This document shows, piece after piece, positions 53,660-63,590 of a stretch of DNA of 64,000 nucleotides. The notes beneath the pieces are model-generated. The model saw only the letters and a program-made list of their open reading frames with translations. It made no database searches and was not told where the DNA came from. Within the stretch, counting starts at the first letter, position 1; each line of letters begins with the position of its first letter. The DNA comes from Pratylenchus scribneri. Its lineage: Eukaryota > Nematoda > Chromadorea > Rhabditida > Pratylenchidae. The DNA lies in assembly GCA_030063045.1 (NCBI GenBank), contig JAQSEB010000086.1, positions 248,001-312,000 of the forward strand. The letters run 5' to 3'. The position numbers and the translations under genes are program-made.

Positions 53660-54180
53660 TTAGTCAATTTGCGGCATCCGCTAAACTATTTAAGATTAAT
53701 TTTTAGACTCATAAAAATAATTCTAAATGATTTTGCGGCATCCGCTAAACAATTTAAGATTAATTTTTAGACTCATAAAAATATATCTTAGTCAATTTGC
53801 GGCATCCGCTAAACTATTTAAGATTAATTTTTAGACTCATAAAAATAATTCTAAATGATTTTGCCGCATCCGCTAAACTATTTAAGATTAATTTTTAGAC
53901 TCATAAAAATATATCTTAGTCAATTTGCGGCATCCGCTAAACTATTTAAGATTAATTTTTAGACTCATAAAAATAATTCTAAATGATTTTGCGGCATCCG
54001 CTTAACTATTTAAGATTAATTTTTAGACTCATAAAAATATTATCTTAGTCAATTTGCGGCATCCGCTAAACTATTTAAGATTAATTTTTAGACTCATAAA
54101 AATAATTCTAAATGATTTTGCGGCATCCGCTAAACTAATTAAGATTAATTTTTAGACTCATAAAAATAATTCTAAATGAT
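53660..54180 (+). repeat. 0.52-kb block, copy 1 (repeated at +1,024)
   Basis: The rare pair gcttaactattt and aaatattatctt (a 1-bp insertion in the core tail) occurs near 54,000-54,047 and again 1,024 bp downstream (atattatc at 54,038 and 55,062), with the same monomer order before and after. The second copy is about 54,684-55,204. A tgccgcatcc change near 53,862 is private to this copy. Confidence 0.82.
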
Positions 54181-54183
54181 TTT

Positions 54184-54370
54184 GCAGCATCCGCTAAACT
54201 ATTTAAGATTAATTTTTAGACTCATAAAAATAATTCTAAATGATTTTGCAGCATCCGCTAAACTATTTAAGATTAATTTTTAGACTCATAAAAATAATTC
54301 TAAATGATTTTGCAGCATCCGCTAAACTATTTAAGATTAATTTTTAGACTCAGAAAAATAATTCTAAATG
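54184..54370 (+). repeat. Run of three identical tgcagcatcc CTATTT-A monomers
   Basis: The CpG-to-CpA change tgcagcatcc is present at three successive junctions (about 54,184, 54,248, 54,312), followed by a monomer with actcagaaaaataat. A single mutated monomer appears to have been tripled in place. The pair tgcagcatcc plus actcagaaaaataat recurs near 57,001-57,050. Confidence 0.75.
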
Positions 54371-57300
54371 ATTTTGCGGCATCCGCTAAACTAATTAAGA
54401 TTAATTTTTAGACTCATAAAAATAATTCTAAATGATTTTGCGGCATCCGCTAAACTATTTAAGATTAATTTTTAGACTCATAAAAATATATCTTAGTCAA
54501 TTTGCGGCATCCGCTAAACTATTTAAGATTAATTTTTAGACTCATAAAAATATATCTTAGTCAATTTGCGGCATCCGCTAAACTATTTAAGATTAATTTT
54601 TAGACTCATAAAAATAATTCTAAATGATTTTGCGGCATCCGCTAAACTAATTAAGATTAATTTTTAGACTCATAAAAATATATCTTAGTCAATTTGCGGC
54701 ATCCGCTAAACTATTTAAGATTAATTTTTAGACTCATAAAAATAATTCTAAATGATTTTGCGGCATCCGCTAAACAATTTAAGATTAATTTTTAGACTCA
54801 TAAAAATATATCTTAGTCAATTTGCGGCATCCGCTAAACTATTTAAGATTAATTTTTAGACTCATAAAAATAATTCTAAATGATTTTGCGGCATCCGCTA
54901 AACTATTTAAGATTAATTTTTAGACTCATAAAAATATATCTTAGTCAATTTGCGGCATCCGCTAAACTATTTAAGATTAATTTTTAGACTCATAAAAATA
55001 ATTCTAAATGATTTTGCGGCATCCGCTTAACTATTTAAGATTAATTTTTAGACTCATAAAAATATTATCTTAGTCAATTTGCGGCATCCGCTAAACTATT
55101 TAAGATTAATTTTTAGACTCATAAAAATAATTCTAAATGATTTTGCGGCATCCGCTAAACTAATTAAGATTAATTTTTAGACTCATAAAAATAATTCTAA
55201 ATGATTTTGCGGCATCCGCTAAACTAATTAAGATTAATTTTTAGACTCATAAAAATATATCTTAGTCAATTTGCGGCATCCGCTAAATTATTTAAGATTA
55301 ATTTTTAGACTCATAAAAATATATCTTAGTCAATTTGCGGCATCCGCTAAACTATTTAAGATTAATTTTTAGACTCATAAAAATAATTCTAAATGATTTT
55401 GCGGCATCCGCTAAACTATTTAAGATTAATTTTTAGACTCATAAAAATAATTCTAAATGATTTTGCGGCATCCGCTAAACTATTTAAGATTAATTTTTAG
55501 ACTCATAAAAATATATCTTAGTCAATTTGCGGCATCCGCTAAACTATTTAAGATTAATTTTTAGACTCATAAAAATATATCTTAGTCAATTTGCGGCATC
55601 CGCTAAACTATTTAAGATTAATTTTTAGACTCATAAAAATAATTCTAAATGATTTTGCGGCATCCGCTAAACTAATTAAGATTAATTTTTAGACTCATAA
55701 AAATATATCTTAGTCAATTTGCGGCATCCGCTAAACTATTTAAGATTAATTTTTAGACTCATAAAAATAATTCTAAATGATTTTGCGGCATCCGCTAAAC
55801 TATTTAAGATTAATTTTTAGACTCATAAAAATATATCTTAGTCAATTTGCGGCATCCGCTAAACTATTTAAGATTAATTTTTAGACTCATAAAAATAATT
55901 CTAAATGATTTTGCGACATCCGCTAAACTATTTAAGATTAATTTTTAGACTCATAAAAATAATTCTAAATGATTTTGCGGCATCCGCTAAACTAATTAAG
56001 ATTAATTTTTAGACTCATAAAAATATATCTTATTCAATTTGCGGCATCCGCTAAACTATTTAAGATTAATTTTTAGACTCATAAAAATATATCTTAGTCA
56101 ATTTGCGGCATCCGCTAAACTATTTAAGATTAATTTTTAGACTCATAAAAATATATCTTAGTCAATTTGCGGCATCCGCTAAACTATTTAAGATTAATTT
56201 TTAGACTCATAAAAATAATTCTAAATGATTTTGCGGCATCCACTAAACTAATTAAGATTAATTTTTAGACTCATAAAAATAATTCTAAATGATTTTGCGG
56301 CATCCGCTAAACTAATTAAGATTAATTTTTAGACTCATAAAAATAATTCTAAATGATTTTGCGGCATCCGCTAAACTAATTAAGATTAATTTTTAGACTC
56401 ATAAAAATAATTCTAAATGATTTTGCGGCATCCGCTAAACTAATTAAGATTAATTTTTAGACTCATAAAAATATATCTTATTCAATTTGCGGCATCCGCT
56501 AAACTATTTAAGATTAATTTTTAGACTCATAAAAATATATCTTAGTCAATTTGCGGCATCCGCTAAACTAATTAAGATTAATTTTTAGACTCATAAAAAT
56601 ATATCTTAGTCAATTTGCGGCATCCGCTAAACTATTTAAGATTAATTTTTAGACTCATAAAAATATATCTTAGTCAATTTGCGGCATCCGCTAAACTAAT
56701 TAAGATTAATTTTTAGACTCATAAAAATATATCTTAGTCAATTTGCGGCATCCGCTAAACTATTTAAGATTAATTTTTAGACTCATAAAAATATATCTTA
56801 GTCAATTTGCGGCATCCGCTAAACTATTTAAGATTAATTTTTAGACTCATAAAAATAATTCTAAATGATTTTGCGGCATCCGCTAAACTAATTAAGATTA
56901 ATTTTTAGACTCATAAAAATATATCTTATTCAATTTGCGGCATCCGCTAAACTATTTAAGATTAATTTTTAGACTCATAAAAATAATTCTAAATGATTTT
57001 GCAGCATCCGCTAAACTATTTAAGATTAATTTTTAGACTCAGAAAAATAATTCTAAATGATTTTGCGGCATCCGCTAAACTAATTAAGATTAATTTTTAG
57101 ACTCATAAAAATATATCTTAGTCAATTTGCGGCATCCGCTAAACTATTTAAGATTAATTTTTAGACTCATAAAAATATATCTTAGTCAATTTGCGGCATC
57201 CGCTAAACTATTTAAGATTAATTTTTAGACTCATAAAAATAATTCTAAATGATTTTGCGGCATCCGCTAAACTAATTAAGATTAATTTTTAGACTCATAA

Positions 57301-57835
57301 AAATAATTCTAAATGATTTTGCGGCATCCGCTAAACTAATTAAGATTAATTTTTAGACTCATAAAAATAATTCTAAATGATTTTGCGGCATCCGCTAAAC
57401 AATTTAAGATTAATTTTTAGACTCATAAAAATAATTCTAAATGATTTTGCGGCATCCGCTAAACTATTTAAGATTAATTTTTAGACTCATAAAAATAATT
57501 CTAAATGATTTTGCGGCATCCGCTAAACCAATTAAGATTAATTTTTAGACTCATAAAAATATATCTTAGTCAATTTGTGGCATCCGCTAAACTATTTAAG
57601 ATTAATTTTTAGACTCATAAAAATATATCTTAGTCAATTTGCGGCATCCGCTAAACTAATTAAGATTAATTTTTAGACTCATAAAAATATATCTTAGTCA
57701 ATTTGCGGCATACGCTAAACTATTTAAGATTAATTTTTAGACTCATAAAAATATATCTTAGTCAATTTGCGGCATCCGCTAAACTATTTAAGATTAATTT
57801 TTAGACTCATAAAAATAATTCTTAGTCAATTCGCG

Positions 57836-58027
57836 GCATCCGCTAATTAATTCTAATATATTTTTTAGACCCAGGAAAATATATCTTAGTCAATTTGCGG
57901 CATCCGTTAAACTATTTAAGATTAATTTTTAGATTCATAAAAATAATTCTTAGTCAATTCGCGGCATCCGCTAATTAATTCTAATATATTCTATAGACTC
58001 AAAAAAATAATTCTTAGTCAATTTGCG
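57836..58027 (+). repeat. E-x-D cassette 6
   Basis: This is the most diverged copy: the x monomer starts gcatccgttaaac, the E end is gtcaatttgcg instead of gtcaatttgtg, and D has attctatagactc. It is 4,418 bp after cassette 5 and is the last D/E sequence in the window. Confidence 0.9.
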
Positions 58028-58344
58028 GCATCCGCTAAACTATTTAAGATTAATTTTTAGACTCATAAAAATATATCTTAGTCAATTTGCGGCATCCGCT
58101 AAACCAATTAAGATTAATTTTTAGACTCATAAAAATAATTCTAAATGATTTTGCGGCATCCGCTAAACCAATTAAGATTAATTTTTAGACTCATAAAAAT
58201 AATTCTAAATGATTTTGCGGCATCCGCTAAACTAATTAAGATTAATTTTTAGACTCATAAAAATATATCTTAGTCAATTTGCGGTATCCGCTAAACTAAT
58301 TAAGATTAATTTTTAGACTCATAAAAATAATTCTTAGTCAATTC

Positions 58345-58352
58345 GCGGCCTC
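58345..58352. other. Decayed GCGGCCGC junction (GCGGCCTC)
   Basis: The 3-nt-deleted junction seen at 318, 628, 938 and 2,596 recurs here with one substitution, GCGGCCTC, after the same hybrid end aattcttagtcaattcg and before the same CTAATT box 1. The next core has a private change, attagtttttagac. Confidence 0.8.
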
Positions 58353-58479
58353 TAAACTAATTAAGATTAGTTTTTAGACTCATAAAAATATATCTTAGTC
58401 AATTTGCGGCATCCGCTAAACTATTTAAGATTAATTTTTAGACTCATAAAAATAATTCTAAATGATTTTGCGGCATCCG

Positions 58480-59010
58480 CTAAACCAATTAAGATTAATT
58501 TTTAGACTCATAAAAATATATCTTAGTCAATTTGCGGCATCCGCTAAACTATTTAAGATTAATTTTTAGACTCATAAAAATATATCTTAGTCAATTTGCG
58601 GCATCCGCTAAACTAATTAAGATTAATTTTTAGACTCATAAAAATAATTCTAAATGATTTTGCGGCATCCGCTAAACAATTTAAGATTAATTTTTAGACT
58701 CATAAAAATAATTCTAAATGATTTTGCGGCATCCGCTAAACAATTTAAGGTTAATTTTTAGACTCATAAAAATAATTCTAAATGATTTTGCGGCATCCGC
58801 TAAACCAATTAAGATTAATTTTTAGACTCATAAAAATAATTCTAAATGATTTTGCGGCATCCGCTAAACCAATTAAGATTAATTTTTAGACTCATAAAAA
58901 TAATTCTAAATGATTTTGCGGCATCCGCTAAACTAATTAAGATTAATTTTTAGACTCATAAAAATAATTCTAAATGATTTTGCGGCATCCGCTAAACCAA
59001 TTAAGATTAA
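58480..59010 (+). repeat. Block resembling 6,114-6,640 from the other end of the window
   Basis: Order CCAATT-B, CTATTT-B, CTAATT-A, CAATTT-A, CAATTT with aaggtt-A (58,742), CCAATT-A, CCAATT-A, CTAATT-A, CCAATT matches 6,114-6,640. The rare aaggtt monomer occurs elsewhere only at 5,871, 6,383, 7,279, 7,791 and 12,139. The two sites are about 52.4 kb apart. Confidence 0.75.
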
Positions 59011-59200
59011 TTTTTAGCGCTAAACTATTTAAGATTAATTTTTAGACTCATAAAAATATATCTTAGTCAATTTGCGGCATCCGCTAAACTATTTAAGATT
59101 AATTTTTAGACTCATAAAAATAATTCTAAATGATTTTGCGGCATCCGCTAAACCAATTAAGATTAATTTTTAGCGCTAAACTATTTAAGATTAATTTTTA
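58985..59200 (+). repeat. Pair of 36-bp-deleted monomers (tttttagcgctaaac)
   Basis: A CCAATT monomer stops after position 33 (..aatttttag) and joins position 6 of the next (cgctaaac), deleting 36 bp of a two-monomer stretch. The junction is at 59,011 and again at 59,167, 156 bp later (92+64). The same pair recurs at 60,535/60,691 and 62,891/63,047, always 156 bp apart, so the pair travels as one unit. Confidence 0.88.
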
Positions 59201-59339
59201 GACTCATAAAAATATATCTTAGTCAATTTGCGGCATCCGCTAAACTATTTAAGATTAATTTTTAGACTCATAAAAATATATCTTAGTCAATTTGCGGCAT
59301 CCGCTAAACTATTTAAGATTAATTTTTAGACTCATAAAA

Positions 59340-61695
59340 ATATATCTTAGTCAATTAGCGACATCCGCTAAACTATTTAAGATTAATTTTTAGATTCATA
59401 AAAATATATCTTAGTCAATTAGCGACATCCGCTAAACTATTTAAGATTAATTTTTAGACTCATAAAAATATATCTTAGTCAATTAGCGACATCCGCTAAA
59501 CTATTTAAGATTAATTTTTAGACTCATAAAAATATATCTTAGTCAATTAGCGACATCCGCTAAACTATTTAAGATTAATTTTTAGACTCATAAAAATATA
59601 TCTTAGTCAATTAGCGACATCCGCTAAACTATTTAAGATTAATTTTTAGACTCATAAAAATATATCTTAGTCAATTAGCGGCATCCGCTAAACTATTTAA
59701 GATTAATTTTTAGACTCATAAAAATATATCTTAGTCAATTAAAATTATTCTTTAGTCCCAGGAAACTAATTCTTAATCAATTTGCGGCATCCGCTAAACT
59801 ATTTAAGATTAATTTTTAGACTCATAAAAATATATCTTAGTCAATTAGCGACATCCGCTAAACTATTTAAGATTAATTTTTAGACTCATAAAAATATATC
59901 TTAGTCAATTAGCGACATCCGCTAAACTATTTAAGATTAATTTTTAGACTCATAAAAATATATCTTAGTCAATTAAAATTATTCTTTAGTCCCAGGAAAC
60001 TAATTCTTAATCAATTTGTGGCATCCGCTAAACTATTTAAGATTAATTTTTAGACTCATAAAAATATATCTTAGTCAATTAGCGGCATCCGCTAACTATT
60101 TAAGATTAATTTTTAGACTCATAAAAATATATCTTAGTCAATTAGGGACATCCGCTAAACTATTTAAGATTAATTTTTAGACTCATAAAAATATATCTTA
60201 GTCAATTAGCGACATCCGCTAAACTATTTAAGATTAATTTTTAGACTCATAAAAATATATCTTAGTCAATTAAGATTATTCTTTAGACCCAGGAAACTAA
60301 TTCTTAATTAATTTGCGGCATTCGCTAACCTAATTAAGATTAATTTTTAGACTCATAAAAATAATTCTAAATGATTTTGCGGATCGGCTAAAATAATTAA
60401 GATTAATTTTTAGACTCATAAAAATATATCTTAGTCAATTAGCGACATCCGCTAAACTATTTAAGATTAATTTTTAGACTCATAAAAATAATTCTAAATG
60501 ATTTTGCGGCATCCGCTAAACCAATTAAGATTAATTTTTAGCGCTAAACTATTTAAGATTAATTTTTAGACTCATAAAAATATATCTTAGTCAATTTGCG
60601 GCATCCGCTAAACTATTTAAGATTAATTTTTAGACTCATAAAAATAATTCTAAATGATTTTGCGGCATCCGCTAAACCAATTAAGATTAATTTTTAGCGC
60701 TAAACTATTTAAGATTAATTTTTAGACTCATAAAAATATATCTTAGTCAATTTGCGGCATCCGCTAAACTATTTAAGATTAATTTTTAGACTCATAAAAA
60801 TATATCTTAGTCAATTTGCGGCATCCGCTAAACTATTTAAGATTAATTTTTAGACTCATAAAAATATATCTTAGTCAATTAGCGACATCCGCTAAACTAT
60901 TTAAGATTAATTTTTAGATTCATAAAAATATATCTTAGTCAATTAGCGACATCCGCTAAACTATTTAAGATTAATTTTTAGATTCATAAAAATATATCTT
61001 AGTCAATTAGCGACATCCGCTAAACTATTTAAGATTAATTTTTAGACTCATAAAAATATATCTTAGTCAATTAGCGACATCCGCTAAACTATTTAAGATT
61101 AATTTTTAGACTCATAAAAATATATCTTAGTCAATTAGCGACATCCGCTAAACTATTTAAGATTAATTTTTAGACTCATAAAAATATATCTTAGTCAATT
61201 AGCGACATCCGCTAAACTATTTAAGATTAATTTTTAGACTCATAAAAATATATCTTAGTCAATTAGCGGCATCCGCTAAACTATTTAAGATTAATTTTTA
61301 GACTCATAAAAATATATCTTAGTCAATTAGCGACATCCGCTAAACTATTTAAGATTAATTTTTAGACTCATAAAAATATATCTTAGTCAATTAGCGACAT
61401 CCGCTAAACTATTTAAGATTAATTTTTAGACTCATAAAAATATATCTTAGTCAATTAGCGACATCCGCTAAACTATTTAAGATTAATTTTTAGACTCATA
61501 AAAATATATCTTAGTCAATTAGCGACATCCGCTAAACTATTTAAGATTAATTTTTAGACTCATAAAAATATATCTTAGTCAATTAGCGACATCCGCTAAA
61601 CTATTTAAGATTAATTTTTAGACTCATAAAAATATATCTTAGTCAATTAGCGACATCCGCTAAACTATTTAAGATTAATTTTTAGACTCATAAAA
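59340..61695 (+). repeat. C/F super-repeat unit 1 (2,356 bp)
   Basis: Order: C run, tagcggc monomer, F (59,753), two C, F (59,987), gtggcatcc, cgctaactattt, agggacatcc, C, gacccagg F (60,284), cattcgctaacc-A, gcggatcggctaaaat (60,381), A, the 36-bp-deletion pair (60,535/60,691), B monomers, then a long C run. The next unit repeats these at +2,356. The gcggatcggct form has lost one C compared with gcggcatcggct at 10,979 and 18,524. Confidence 0.87.
61333..61396 (+). repeat. Reference type C monomer
   Basis: Type C equals type B except at the monomer boundary: position 1 is A (acatccgc) and position 61 is A, so the junction reads ttagcgacatccgctaa instead of tttgcggcatccgctaa. The change creates a perfect 6-bp inverted repeat, ttagcg/cgctaa, around acatc. 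Type C first appears near 6,940, dominates much of 8.4-18.4 kb, parts of 21-28.8 kb, a small island near 51.1-51.4 kb, and most of 59.3-64 kb. It is absent from about 28.9-51.0 kb. Confidence 0.92.
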
Positions 61696-63590
61696 ATATA
61701 TCTTAGTCAATTAGCGACATCCGCTAAACTATTTAAGATTAATTTTTAGATTCATAAAAATATATCTTAGTCAATTAGCGACATCCGCTAAACTATTTAA
61801 GATTAATTTTTAGACTCATAAAAATATATCTTAGTCAATTAGCGACATCCGCTAAACTATTTAAGATTAATTTTTAGACTCATAAAAATATATCTTAGTC
61901 AATTAGCGACATCCGCTAAACTATTTAAGATTAATTTTTAGACTCATAAAAATATATCTTAGTCAATTAGCGACATCCGCTAAACTATTTAAGATTAATT
62001 TTTAGACTCATAAAAATATATCTTAGTCAATTAGCGGCATCCGCTAAACTATTTAAGATTAATTTTTAGACTCATAAAAATATATCTTAGTCAATTAAAA
62101 TTATTCTTTAGTCCCAGGAAACTAATTCTTAATCAATTTGCGGCATCCGCTAAACTATTTAAGATTAATTTTTAGACTCATAAAAATATATCTTAGTCAA
62201 TTAGCGACATCCGCTAAACTATTTAAGATTAATTTTTAGACTCATAAAAATATATCTTAGTCAATTAGCGACATCCGCTAAACTATTTAAGATTAATTTT
62301 TAGACTCATAAAAATATATCTTAGTCAATTAAAATTATTCTTTAGTCCCAGGAAACTAATTCTTAATCAATTTGTGGCATCCGCTAAACTATTTAAGATT
62401 AATTTTTAGACTCATAAAAATATATCTTAGTCAATTAGCGGCATCCGCTAACTATTTAAGATTAATTTTTAGACTCATAAAAATATATCTTAGTCAATTA
62501 GGGACATCCGCTAAACTATTTAAGATTAATTTTTAGACTCATAAAAATATATCTTAGTCAATTAGCGACATCCGCTAAACTATTTAAGATTAATTTTTAG
62601 ACTCATAAAAATATATCTTAGTCAATTAAGATTATTCTTTAGACCCAGGAAACTAATTCTTAATTAATTTGCGGCATTCGCTAACCTAATTAAGATTAAT
62701 TTTTAGACTCATAAAAATAATTCTAAATGATTTTGCGGATCGGCTAAAATAATTAAGATTAATTTTTAGACTCATAAAAATATATCTTAGTCAATTAGCG
62801 ACATCCGCTAAACTATTTAAGATTAATTTTTAGACTCATAAAAATAATTCTAAATGATTTTGCGGCATCCGCTAAACCAATTAAGATTAATTTTTAGCGC
62901 TAAACTATTTAAGATTAATTTTTAGACTCATAAAAATATATCTTAGTCAATTTGCGGCATCCGCTAAACTATTTAAGATTAATTTTTAGACTCATAAAAA
63001 TAATTCTAAATGATTTTGCGGCATCCGCTAAACCAATTAAGATTAATTTTTAGCGCTAAACTATTTAAGATTAATTTTTAGACTCATAAAAATATATCTT
63101 AGTCAATTTGCGGCATCCGCTAAACTATTTAAGATTAATTTTTAGACTCATAAAAATATATCTTAGTCAATTTGCGGCATCCGCTAAACTATTTAAGATT
63201 AATTTTTAGACTCATAAAAATATATCTTAGTCAATTAGCGACATCCGCTAAACTATTTAAGATTAATTTTTAGATTCATAAAAATATATCTTAGTCAATT
63301 AGCGGCATCCGCTAAACTATTTAAGATTAATTTTTAGATTCATAAAAATATATCTTAGTCAATTAGCGACATCCGCTAAACTATTTAAGATTAATTTTTA
63401 GACTCATAAAAATATATCTTAGTCAATTAGCGACATCCGCTAAACTATTTAAGATTAATTTTTAGACTCATAAAAATATATCTTAGTCAATTAGCGACAT
63501 CCGCTAAACTATTTAAGATTAATTTTTAGACTCATAAAAATATATCTTAGTCAATTAGCGACATCCGCTAAACTATTTAAGATTAATTTT
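61696..63590 (+). repeat. C/F super-repeat unit 2
   Basis: Matches unit 1 at +2,356: tagattcat 59,391/61,747, F 59,753/62,109, 59,987/62,343, 60,284/62,640, gcggatcgg, deletion pair 62,891/63,047, then tagattcat 60,915/63,271 and 60,979/63,335. The C run that closes it is shorter (11 monomers from 63,241 to the next F, against 19 in unit 1). Confidence 0.87.
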
